Assembly: GCA_030609125.1 (NCBI GenBank)
Contig: JAUWCW010000103.1
Location: 1 to 6,955, forward strand
Length of the DNA: 6,955 nucleotides
Direction: 5' to 3'
DNA from: Candidatus Rokuibacteriota bacterium
GTDB lineage: Bacteria > JAUVQV01
Shown: positions 1 through 5,843 of the stretch, piece after piece
Layout: each line of letters starts with the position of its first letter
How positions within the stretch are numbered: the stretch's first letter is position 1
Program-made: the position numbers and the translations under genes
The notes under the pieces: model-generated
What the model was told of the DNA's origin: nothing
The model's database searches: none
The model's input: only the letters and a program-made list of their open reading frames with translations

Positions 1-51
1 GCGGGATACGCGGCCTTCATGGCCGCCGTCATTGCCGGCTTTTCTCCCTAG
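1..51 (+). CDS. Possible C-terminal end of a plus-strand gene (partial)
   Basis: Frame 1 of the plus strand is open from the window edge to a TAG at 49-51 and reads AGYAAFMAAVIAGFSP. The composition is small and hydrophobic, as in the last transmembrane helix or buried C-terminal helix of a protein. If real, the gene enters from the left and converges on the HU gene at 286-636, which would explain the non-coding stretch between them. Sixteen codons are too few to name a family, and an open frame of this length can occur by chance in GC-rich DNA. The product is unknown. Confidence 0.3.
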   Translation, partial: AGYAAFMAAVIAGFSP

Positions 52-231
52 CCCGGAAATTTCATGAGCCATCTGCTGCGAGCGCGGATATCACGCAATT
101 TCAAGGCCTTTTCTTGTCTCACGATCTTGCTGTGCTTCAGCACAGCTTCACCCGCTCAACTGCGCAAAGACCTTGATCTTACGTAATCTCCACCCTCTCG
201 CGACGAAGTTCATGAAATATCCGGGCTAGGG
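52..231. other. Non-coding spacer, no gene seen
   Basis: I found no convincing open frame, tRNA-like cloverleaf, promoter or terminator with a T-run in this stretch. It looks less GC-rich than the rest of the window, as expected for intergenic DNA. The only clear structure is a perfect 7-bp inverted repeat with a 4-nt loop at 129-146, listed separately. Confidence 0.5.
129..146. repeat. Small perfect inverted repeat (hairpin)
   Basis: GCTGTGC at 129-135 pairs perfectly with GCACAGC at 140-146 around the loop TTCA. No T-run follows on either strand, so it is not a canonical intrinsic terminator. It could be a protein-binding dyad, an RNA hairpin at the 3' end of a transcript entering from the left, or chance. 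Confidence 0.4.
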
Positions 232-264
232 CAAGAAAAAGCCCGCCGGACATCCCGGCGGGCT
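232..264 (-). terminator. Intrinsic terminator of the HU gene
   Basis: A 10-bp perfect stem pairs 240-249 with 255-264, is almost entirely G/C, and has a 5-nt loop at 250-254. On the minus strand it is followed directly by TTTTTCTT (240 downwards). It lies 21 nt beyond the HU stop codon. This is a strong rho-independent terminator. On the plus strand the same stem is followed by a loose pyrimidine stretch (265-278), so weak bidirectional action is possible for anything transcribed from the left. Confidence 0.9.
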
Positions 265-285
265 CTCTTCTGTTTCCAGGCTTTT

Positions 286-636
286 CTACAGCAGGTCCTT
301 CAGTCCCTTCAGGGGCTGGACCTTGACGACCTTGCGGGCCGGCTTCGCCTTGAAGGTCGCGGGCTCCCCGGTAAAGGGGTTGATGCCCTTGCGGGCCTTG
401 GTGGCAGGCTTCTTGACTACCTTGATCTTCATCAACCCGGGGACGGTGAAGACACCGTGCTTTTTCAGGTCACGCTTGATAATCGCCGCGAGTCCATCGA
501 AAAGGCCGTGAACGTCCTTCTTGATGATGCCCACCTTTTCTGCCAGGAAAGCAATTGTTTCGGTCTTCGTGGTCGGGCGTACCACCTTCTTCGCAGCAGC
601 CTTCTTCTTCGCCGGAGCTTTCTTCTTCGCCACCAT
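286..636 (-). CDS. HU/IHF-family nucleoid DNA-binding protein with basic N-terminal tail
   Basis: This 116-aa protein is expected to bind and bend DNA as a dimer in the nucleoid. Residues 1-20 form a Lys/Ala-rich tail with AKKK-type repeats, probably disordered. Residues 22-116 match the HU/IHF fold. The two-helix dimerisation part covers about 24-60. The beta-arm region covers about 62-106 and contains GINPFTGE (84-91), whose Pro87 sits where HU and IHF intercalate a proline into DNA. A basic C-terminal helix closes the fold. Standard HU is about 90 residues, so the tail accounts for most of the extra length. The ATG at 636 is preceded by AAAGGAGAG (642-650) with GGAG 7 nt from the start, which supports this start. 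The gene appears monocistronic, with its own terminator and probably its own promoter. The family call is secure. Whether it is HU-like or IHF-like in specificity cannot be told. Confidence 0.95.
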   Translation of the reverse strand: MVAKKKAPAKKKAAAKKVVRPTTKTETIAFLAEKVGIIKKDVHGLFDGLAAIIKRDLKKHGVFTVPGLMKIKVVKKPATKARKGINPFTGEPATFKAKPARKVVKVQPLKGLKDLL

Positions 637-675
637 TCACGCTCTCCTTTACTTGGGGTTGATGTGTTGGGAACA

Positions 676-709
676 ACTATACGATAGCACAACAGATTCA
701 ACGAAACAA
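676..709 (-). promoter_or_regulatory. Candidate promoter for the HU gene
   Basis: The AT-rich block upstream of the HU start contains on the minus strand TTGTTT (704-709), a 17-bp spacer and TATCGT (681-686). An overlapping alternative is TTGAAT (696-701), a 14-bp spacer and TATAGT (676-681). The first has ideal spacing but imperfect hexamers, and the second has better hexamers but a short spacer. An A/T tract at 704-719 could act as an UP-like element. The sharp drop in GC here compared with its surroundings supports a promoter region even though the exact hexamers are uncertain. Confidence 0.45.
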
Positions 710-759
710 AACTTTTTTTGCACGGAAGAACACCTTCGCCCACTCGGGGGATGACGTAC

Positions 760-965
760 CTGCCCCTGCGCAGGACGACAAACCCCTCCCCGGCGGAGGC
801 TGATTGTCTTCCCCCCCTGCCGGGATCGACACCGGCCCGATCGGAAAGCTCACCGGCGGTGAGCCCCGGGGAGCGCAGAAGTGCGCGCAGCGGACGGCTC
901 CTCACCCGGCGGTCCGACCCCTCGAAGGGGGACTGGCGCTGACAGTGGGCGCTTTCTGTTTCCGT
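760..965 (-). pseudogene. Possible winged-helix (wHTH) coding remnant, frame-interrupted
   Basis: Reading minus from just after the phosphoesterase stop, one frame gives RVRSRPLRALLRSPGL, then TAGELSDRAGVDPGRGG, and later GEGFVVLRRGRYVIP. This order resembles a winged-helix domain: helix 1, a turn and helix 2 (LTAGELSDRAGV), a recognition-helix region, then a beta wing (FVVLRRGRYVI). The recognition-helix part reads poorly in this frame (RQSASA). After the seven-base homopolymer at 811-817 the neighbouring frame reads GKTISL, which fits a recognition helix better, suggesting one or more frameshifts. No proper stop occurs before the frame runs into the HU gene (next stop at 465). The likely start is missing: an ATG overlapping the phosphoesterase stop at 967-969 is in another frame, and a GTG at 905 has no well-placed ribosome site. 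It may be a decayed regulator or DprA-like C-terminal domain, or a GC-rich coincidence. Confidence 0.3.
848..864. repeat. Perfect inverted repeat inside the possible wHTH remnant
   Basis: GCTCACC (848-854) and GGTGAGC (858-864) are perfect complements around a 3-nt loop. On the minus strand the stem is followed by only TTTCC, so it is at best a weak terminator for transcription leaving the phosphoesterase gene. It overlaps the codons for LTAGEL in the possible wHTH remnant, so coding constraint or chance may explain it. Confidence 0.35.
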
Positions 966-2102
966 TCATCCCCGTCCGACGATTCTGACGACCGTCACCT
1001 CCGGGGGAGAAAGGAGCCGCATCGGCGGACCCCAGGTCCCCGAACCCCGGCTCACGTGGATCGTGCAGCCGCCGGGGAGACGAGTGGTCCGTCCCTGCAG
1101 GGGGAAGACACGTCCGGTGACGAGGCCGAAGGGGAACATCTGGCCGCTATGGGAGTGTCCCGACAGCTGAAGGTCGAAGAGCCCGCAGGAGTCTTCTTCA
1201 ACCAGCGGGCGGTGCTTGAGCAGTATGGTGAACTTCCCCCGCGGCAGAGACGAGAGCAGATCCGCCTCGATCGCCGCCGCCTCCTTTTCAGCACGCCGGC
1301 CCCGGTCGTCCACCCCGGCGAGGTTAAGCCCACCCACCCCCGGCTCCCCCGCATCCCGGAGGCCGGTGAAGCCCGCCCGGCGCGGGGAGGAGAGCGCCAG
1401 ATCGAGACCGGCGTAGAATTCGTGGTTTCCCGTGACGGCGAACTTGCCGAGCCTCGGCTCTATCTCGGCGAAAAGACCGGAGAGGCCGTCCAGGTCGTTG
1501 ATCTGGCCGTCAACGAGATCCCCCGTCGACACCAGCATGTCGGGACCGGCGTCACGAACGACGTCGAGGATCCTCCCGAGTCTCCTCTTCCCGACGATCA
1601 GACCGACGTGCACGTCGGAGATCTGCACCACCGTCACGGGTTTCGCTTCCCGGGGGATCTTGTCCGTCTCGATGGTGACGTACTCGGCCCTCACCGCCTG
1701 GGCCTCGTACCCGCCGTAGAGAGACAGGAGCACCGAAATCCCGAGGAGCACGAGAACCGCCCTCCCCTGGTGGGGAAGAAGGTGGTGCAGGTCGCGCCCC
1801 GTCAGGGCCTGGGCCAGGAGGACCAGAAGGCGCCACCCGTCGAGAGCGACAGCGGCGGTGACGAAAATCAGGAGCAGGCCCATCCAGATGTAGCCGACCC
1901 AGGCCAGCAGACGGGCGAGCCCGTCCAGCCCCGCCCCCTCGCTCATTCGAACCAGGATCGGCGCTGCGACCATGAGAAGCGTAAAGAGCGCCAACGGGAC
2001 GGCGGTCCGAAAATCCGAGGCAACGGCAGTCCGCAGTCTCAGGAAGGCGTAGAGGTTCATCCCTCCGTAGACGGCGAAGAAGGTGAGCAGAAAAAATGCC
2101 AT
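966..2102 (-). CDS. Membrane-anchored calcineurin-like metallophosphoesterase (YkuE/YaeI type)
   Basis: This 378-aa protein has an N-terminal membrane part and a C-terminal metallophosphatase domain. Four hydrophobic segments lie at about 2-20, 34-51, 63-87 and 113-130. The catalytic domain starts near 150 and carries the family metal ligands in order: SDVH (Asp163, His165), GDLVD (Asp195), GNHE (Asn226, His227), KHRP (His297) and SGHSHSG (His316, His318). All ligands of the di-metal centre are present, so it is probably active. Relatives act on lipid head groups such as UDP-diacylglucosamine or lipid-linked phosphates, but the substrate here cannot be read from sequence. The ATG at 2102 is favoured because the hydrophobic N-terminus MAFFLLTFFAVYGG fits the family. 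The purine-rich ribosome site (minus AGGAGGGGAGG, 2117-2127) is rather far, about 14 nt away. It lies 87 nt after livF on the same strand with no clear terminator between, so it may be transcribed with the liv operon. Confidence 0.93.
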   Translation of the reverse strand: MAFFLLTFFAVYGGMNLYAFLRLRTAVASDFRTAVPLALFTLLMVAAPILVRMSEGAGLDGLARLLAWVGYIWMGLLLIFVTAAVALDGWRLLVLLAQALTGRDLHHLLPHQGRAVLVLLGISVLLSLYGGYEAQAVRAEYVTIETDKIPREAKPVTVVQISDVHVGLIVGKRRLGRILDVVRDAGPDMLVSTGDLVDGQINDLDGLSGLFAEIEPRLGKFAVTGNHEFYAGLDLALSSPRRAGFTGLRDAGEPGVGGLNLAGVDDRGRRAEKEAAAIEADLLSSLPRGKFTILLKHRPLVEEDSCGLFDLQLSGHSHSGQMFPFGLVTGRVFPLQGRTTRLPGGCTIHVSRGSGTWGPPMRLLSPPEVTVVRIVGRG

Positions 2103-2189
2103 GTCAACCGGGAGTTCCTCCCCTCCTTCCTTCTCTGCCTACTCTATCAGATGTGCGAAGCCTTGAACGGGGTGCCGGCCGTCAGCCGA
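2103..2189 (-). other. Short gap between livF and the phosphoesterase gene
   Basis: These 87 nt contain no strong stem followed by a T-run and no convincing promoter on the minus strand. The only notable element is a long purine-rich run (minus strand, about 2117-2132) that serves as an imperfectly spaced ribosome site for the phosphoesterase. The absence of a terminator makes co-transcription with livKHMGF plausible. Confidence 0.4.
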
Positions 2190-2897
2190 CTAAATGCCGA
2201 GGTAGGCCTTCTTCACGCCCTCGTCGGCAAGAAGCTCCGCCGCGGAGTTCTCCATTGTCACCACCCCGTTCTCCAGAACATAGCCCCTGTGCGCCGCTCT
2301 GAGGGCGAGGTTCGCGTTCTGCTCCACCAGGAAGACCGTCGTCCCCTGCTCGGCGTTGATCTTCCGTATTGTTTCAAAGATCCGCCGTATCACCCGGGGG
2401 GCCAGGCCCATCGACGGCTCGTCAAGCAGCAGCAGGCGGGGCCGCGCCATAAGGGCCCTCGAGATTGCCAGCATCTGCTGCTCTCCTCCGCTCAAGGTCC
2501 CCCCCTCCTGGTGCCGTCTCTCCGCCAGGAGGGGGAAGAGGTCGAAGACGTACTCCAGGTCGGAGGCCACGCCCCGGGCGTCGCGGCGCAGGTAGGCTCC
2601 CATGTCGAGATTCTCCATGACCGTGAGGCCGGGAAAGATGCGTCGGCCTTCGGGGACCTGGCTTATTCCCATGGAGACGATCCGGTCGGGAGCCTCGCCG
2701 CCGATGGGATCCCCCATGAAACGGATCTCTCCGGAGCGGGGCGGCACGATGCCGCAGACGGCCATGAGCGTGGTCGACTTGCCCGCGCCGTTGGCGCCGA
2801 TGAGGGCGACGATTTCCCCCTGAGAAATATGCAGGCTCACTCCCCTGAGGACCTGGATGCTTCCGTAGGAGGCCGTTACGTTCCGCAGCCTAAGCAC
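2190..2897 (-). CDS. livF: Branched-chain amino acid ABC transporter ATPase LivF
   Basis: This is one of the two cytoplasmic ATPases that power the importer encoded here. From the GTG at 2897 the protein is 235 aa, the usual LivF length. Walker A is GANGAGKS (34-41), the Q-loop Gln is about residue 80, the signature LSGGEQQ lies at about 135-141, and Walker B is LLLLDEP (155-161). The position of the switch His holds Gln in LVEQN, as in typical LivF proteins and unlike LivG, which has IEHD. The end KKAYLG is also typical. I chose the GTG because GGGAG at 2904-2908 lies 6 nt upstream and the sequence VLRLRNVTASYG aligns with LivF starts. The upstream ATG at 2966 would add 23 arginine-rich residues that are only livG read in another frame. 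The start overlaps the livG stop by 8 nt, which implies translational coupling. Confidence 0.95.
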   Translation of the reverse strand: MLRLRNVTASYGSIQVLRGVSLHISQGEIVALIGANGAGKSTTLMAVCGIVPPRSGEIRFMGDPIGGEAPDRIVSMGISQVPEGRRIFPGLTVMENLDMGAYLRRDARGVASDLEYVFDLFPLLAERRHQEGGTLSGGEQQMLAISRALMARPRLLLLDEPSMGLAPRVIRRIFETIRKINAEQGTTVFLVEQNANLALRAAHRGYVLENGVVTMENSAAELLADEGVKKAYLGI

Positions 2898-3675
2898 TGT
2901 CCTCTCCCAGGTAGGCCTTGATGACCGCCGGGTCGGCCCTGATCTGCGCCGGTGTGCCCTCGGCAATCTTGCGGCCGTAATCCACTACCACCACGCGGTC
3001 CGAAAGGCTCATCACCAGCCTCATGTCATGCTCGATGAGCAGCACCGATATCCCCTCCTCGTCCCGAAGCCGGACGATAAGCTCGTCGAGTTCCCTCGTC
3101 TCCCGGGGGTTCATTCCCGCCGCCGGCTCGTCCAGCAGCAGAAGAAAGGGCTCGGTCGCCATGGCCCTGGCGATCTCGAGGCGCCTCTGGGCACCGTAAG
3201 GGAGGCTGCCGGCCCGATCGTTGACGTAGTGAGCGAGGCCGATCTTCCTGAGGATGGCGTAGCTCGAGCGGACGACGTCTCTCTCCTCGCGGACTGTTTT
3301 CGGGTTGTGAAAAAGCGCCCCGGCCACCCCCGCCGACGTGCGGCAGTGCCGGCCCACCATCACGTTCTCCAGGACGGTCATGCCCGCAAAGAGCCTGATG
3401 TTCTGAAAAGTACGGGCCAGACCCCTCTCGGTCACCCTGTTGGGCTTGAGGGTGTTGATCCTCTCCCGCTTCGCACCCGGGGGAGTGATGATGACGTCGC
3501 CGGCGTCGGGCCGGAAGATGCCGGTGATACAGTTGAAGAGGGTCGTCTTGCCGGCCCCGTTGGGTCCGATGAGGGCAACGATCTCCCCCTCGTCAACGTG
3601 CAGGTCGACTCCTTCGAGAGCGCGCAGCCCCCCGAACTCCATGGTGAGACCCCTGGTTTCGAAGACTCTCCTCAC
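2890..3675 (-). CDS. livG: Branched-chain amino acid ABC transporter ATPase LivG
   Basis: This is the second ATPase of the importer and would pair with LivF under the LivH-LivM channel. Numbered from the ATG at 3696 (268 aa), it has Walker A GPNGAGKT (44-51), a Q-loop in TFQN (Gln98), the degenerate signature LPYGAQRR (165-172) usual for LivG, Walker B LLLLDEP (185-191) and the switch His223 in IEHDM. Residues 62-90 hold the insertion between Walker A and the Q-loop that distinguishes LivG from LivF. Two starts compete. The ATG at 3696 overlaps livM by 20 nt but has AGGAG only 1 nt upstream. The GTG at 3675 gives 261 aa, lies 1 nt after the livM stop, has GGGAG (3683-3687) at 7 nt, and matches the usual N-terminal length. 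I prefer the GTG. The stop overlaps the livF start. Confidence 0.95.
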   Translation of the reverse strand: MRRVFETRGLTMEFGGLRALEGVDLHVDEGEIVALIGPNGAGKTTLFNCITGIFRPDAGDVIITPPGAKRERINTLKPNRVTERGLARTFQNIRLFAGMTVLENVMVGRHCRTSAGVAGALFHNPKTVREERDVVRSSYAILRKIGLAHYVNDRAGSLPYGAQRRLEIARAMATEPFLLLLDEPAAGMNPRETRELDELIVRLRDEEGISVLLIEHDMRLVMSLSDRVVVVDYGRKIAEGTPAQIRADPAVIKAYLGEDSA

Positions 3676-3676
3676 G

Positions 3677-4918
3677 TCACGGCTCCCGGTGTTCATGCTC
3701 CTGCGCTTCGTGGAAGCGGTAGCTTCTGCGGACGGTGCGGACGATCCCCTCGGGGCGAAAGATCATCATGGCTACCATGATGGCCCCGAAAAGAAGCATC
3801 CGCAGGTCGGAGAAGGCACGAAGGTACTCGGGAAGGAGAATGAGAACGAGGGCCCCGATCACCACGCCGACGATGGAACCCATTCCGCCCAGGACGACGA
3901 TGGAAAGGATCATGGCCGACTCGAGGAAGGTGAAGCTGGCGGGGTTCACGAAGGTGGTCTTGGCGGCGAAGACGACGCCCATCATGCCCGCCCACGTGGC
4001 GCCGAGAGCAAAGGCCGTCAGCTTGGTCCGGGTCTTGTCGATGCCCATGGCCTGGCAGGCGACCTCGTCCTCCCGCAGGGCGATCCAGGCCCTGCCGATG
4101 CGCGAATTCTGGAGACGGCCGACAACGAAAATGGTGACGAGGACAAAGACGAGCATGAGAAAATAAAGGTAGGTGTTGGATGCCCTGAGGGAGAGCTCGT
4201 ACCCGAAAAAGGAGGGTCTGGGAATGTTGGCGATGCCGCTGGGGCCGAAGGAGAACTCGTTCCAGTTCTCCAGGACAAGACGGATGATCTCCCCGAAGCC
4301 GAGGGTGACGATGGCCAGGTAGTCCCCGCGAAGGCGCAGCACGGGAAAGCCGAGGAGAATCCCGAAAAGCGCGCCCAGCAGCGCCCCGATGGGCAGGGCG
4401 GACCAGAACCCGAGGCCGAAGTGATGGTTTAGCAGGGCGTAGCTGTAGGCCCCCACGGCGTAGAAGGCCACGTACCCGAGGTCGAGGAGACCCGCCAGGC
4501 CCACGACGATATTCAGGCCGAGGCCGAGGACCACGTACATGAGAGCCGTCGTCATAATGCTCGTCTGGTAGGAGGAGAAGACGAAGGGAAACGCCATGGA
4601 GAAGAGAAGGATTCCCGCCGCAAGCGGGAGGGAAAGGCGGCGCTCGCCCGGTATGCCCGCCACCGCGGCGCCGGCCGCACTCCCGGGAGTCCTCGCCGCC
4701 GCAGCCTCCCTGCGCCGCAGAAAGTGCCTGCCCGCCAGGGAGAGGGCGAAGCTGCCGGCACCGATGAAAACCATGTTCCACCAGCGCCACTCGATGGTCC
4801 TCTCCAAGGGGTCGATCTTTACGACCATGATGGGAAAAGTGAGAAAGACGAACCAGAGAGCGATGACGAGCGAGGCCTTCAACCCACCCGCGGCGGCGGC
4901 GGACCTGTCGGCACTCAT
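3677..4918 (-). CDS. livM: Branched-chain amino acid ABC transporter permease LivM
   Basis: This 413-aa inner-membrane permease of the LivM family forms the translocation channel with LivH. Residues 15-33 and 48-62 are hydrophobic and belong to an N-terminal extension also found in long LivM proteins such as that of E. coli. An Ala-rich linker follows (71-90), and the conserved core runs from about 97 to 395. Family hallmarks are GLNIVVGLAGLLDLGY (134-149), LRLRGDYLAIVTLGFGEI (194-211), the EAA-type cytoplasmic loop GRAWIALREDEVACQAMGID (274-293) that contacts the ATPases, and FRPEGI (387-392). The His/Glu-rich tail (402-413) is the least typical part. The ATG at 4918 overlaps the livH stop as ATGA, with GGGAG (4924-4928) 5 nt away, so the start is well supported. 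Confidence 0.95.
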   Translation of the reverse strand: MSADRSAAAAGGLKASLVIALWFVFLTFPIMVVKIDPLERTIEWRWWNMVFIGAGSFALSLAGRHFLRRREAAAARTPGSAAGAAVAGIPGERRLSLPLAAGILLFSMAFPFVFSSYQTSIMTTALMYVVLGLGLNIVVGLAGLLDLGYVAFYAVGAYSYALLNHHFGLGFWSALPIGALLGALFGILLGFPVLRLRGDYLAIVTLGFGEIIRLVLENWNEFSFGPSGIANIPRPSFFGYELSLRASNTYLYFLMLVFVLVTIFVVGRLQNSRIGRAWIALREDEVACQAMGIDKTRTKLTAFALGATWAGMMGVVFAAKTTFVNPASFTFLESAMILSIVVLGGMGSIVGVVIGALVLILLPEYLRAFSDLRMLLFGAIMVAMMIFRPEGIVRTVRRSYRFHEAQEHEHREP

Positions 4919-5817
4919 GCCTTCTCCCGCGAAGACCGGCCGAGAATGCCGGCCGGCCGGAAGATGAGGATGAGCACAAGGAGCGCAAAGGCGAAGACGT
5001 CCTCATAGTCGCTGGAGACGTACCCCGTGGCGAAGCTTTCCGTCCAGCCGAGGACAAGCCCCCCGAGCACCGCTCCGGGGATGCTGCCTATCCCCCCCAG
5101 GACGGCGGCGGTGAAAGCCTTAATGCCCGCTATGAAGCCGATAGAGAAGTTGATCTGGCCGGTGTGGGAGGCGATGAGCACCCCCCCGACGGCGGCGAGG
5201 GCGGACCCGATGACGAAAGTCATGGAGATGACACGGTTCACGTCGACACCGACGAGCATGGCCATCTCCCGGTCCTGGGAGGTGGCCCTCATGGCCTTGC
5301 CGATGCGGGTGGACTTGATCAGCACTGTCAGCAGGAGCATGACCACGGCCGTCACGAAAAGAATGGCTGCCTCCGAGGCGCTGATGATGTGAGACACGGG
5401 GTCGAGAAACTCGAAGTCCGGGATGAGGCTCGGGAAGGGGAGAAAATCTGAGGTCTGGGCGAGACGCACGTAGTTCTGCAGGAAGATGGACATCCCGATG
5501 GCGCTGATGAGAGGCGAGAGCCGGGGAGCGTGGCGGAGCGGCTTGTATGCCATCTTCTCTATGGTAAAGCCGTAGGCCGAGGAGTAGACGACGGCGGCCA
5601 GGGAGGCCAGCAGGAGGATGGCCAGGGCGTGAAACTCGAGAAAGGTGAGAACGGTGGCGACGATCAGGGCCGTGAAGGCCCCTATCATGTAGACCTCGCC
5701 GTGGGCGAAGTTGATCAGTCCTATGATCCCGTAGACCATGGTGTAGCCCAGGGCAAGGAGGGCGTAGATGCTCCCGCGGGTGAGTCCGCCCAGCAGGAGC
5801 TCCAGAAAATAGTCCAT
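4915..5817 (-). CDS. livH: Branched-chain amino acid ABC transporter permease LivH
   Basis: This 300-aa inner-membrane permease partners LivM. It is strongly hydrophobic, with about eight membrane segments. Family motifs include GSIYALLALGYTMVYGI (15-31), INFAHGEVYMIGAF (35-48), the EAA-type loop GKAMRATSQDREMAMLVGVD (173-192), LGGIGSIPGAVLGG (240-253) and FRPAGILG (286-293). Length and termini match the family. The ATG at 5817 is right by homology (MDYFLELLLGGL), yet the 26 nt between it and the livK stop contain no purine-rich ribosome site. Translation may therefore depend on ribosomes finishing livK. The stop codon overlaps the livM start by 4 nt. Confidence 0.95.
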   Translation of the reverse strand: MDYFLELLLGGLTRGSIYALLALGYTMVYGIIGLINFAHGEVYMIGAFTALIVATVLTFLEFHALAILLLASLAAVVYSSAYGFTIEKMAYKPLRHAPRLSPLISAIGMSIFLQNYVRLAQTSDFLPFPSLIPDFEFLDPVSHIISASEAAILFVTAVVMLLLTVLIKSTRIGKAMRATSQDREMAMLVGVDVNRVISMTFVIGSALAAVGGVLIASHTGQINFSIGFIAGIKAFTAAVLGGIGSIPGAVLGGLVLGWTESFATGYVSSDYEDVFAFALLVLILIFRPAGILGRSSREKA

Positions 5818-5843
5818 GGGTTGCGGGTCGGTCGCCGGTCGGC

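Noticed and set aside
240-264. GC-rich inverted repeat considered as a mobile-element end or regulatory operator
   Set aside because: The position 21 nt after the HU stop and the adjacent minus-strand T-run make an intrinsic terminator the simplest explanation.
465-905. 146-codon minus-strand frame running across the HU start as a complete gene
   Set aside because: Its second half is the HU coding sequence read out of frame (Arg-rich low complexity). Only the upstream part could carry meaning, and that is reported as a possible wHTH remnant.
966-968. TGA stop of the phosphoesterase read through, since the same frame continues open for many codons
   Set aside because: The metallophosphoesterase domain is already complete at this stop. 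The open frame beyond it is readily explained by GC-rich composition, and no recoding element is visible.
804-2921. Very long plus-strand open frame (705 codons) opposite the phosphoesterase and livF genes
   Set aside because: It is antisense to two genes with clear catalytic motifs. Its translation is rich in Arg, Pro, Gly and His with no recognisable domain, and long antisense frames are expected in GC-rich codon-biased DNA.
2898-2966. N-terminal extension of LivF starting at the ATG at 2966
   Set aside because: The added 23 residues are Arg-rich and overlap the conserved C-terminus of LivG. The GTG at 2897 has a well-spaced ribosome site and the family-typical start.
3693-5057. 454-codon minus-strand frame overlapping livM and the end of livH
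   Set aside because: It is a frame-shifted shadow of livM, Arg/Pro/Gly/His-rich without a domain, whereas livM in its own frame shows all family motifs.
5820-5842. Short cggtc-type direct repeats between livK and livH
   Set aside because: Only two or three imperfect copies of a GC-rich 4-5-mer are present, which is expected by chance here and gives no support for iterons or a binding-site array.
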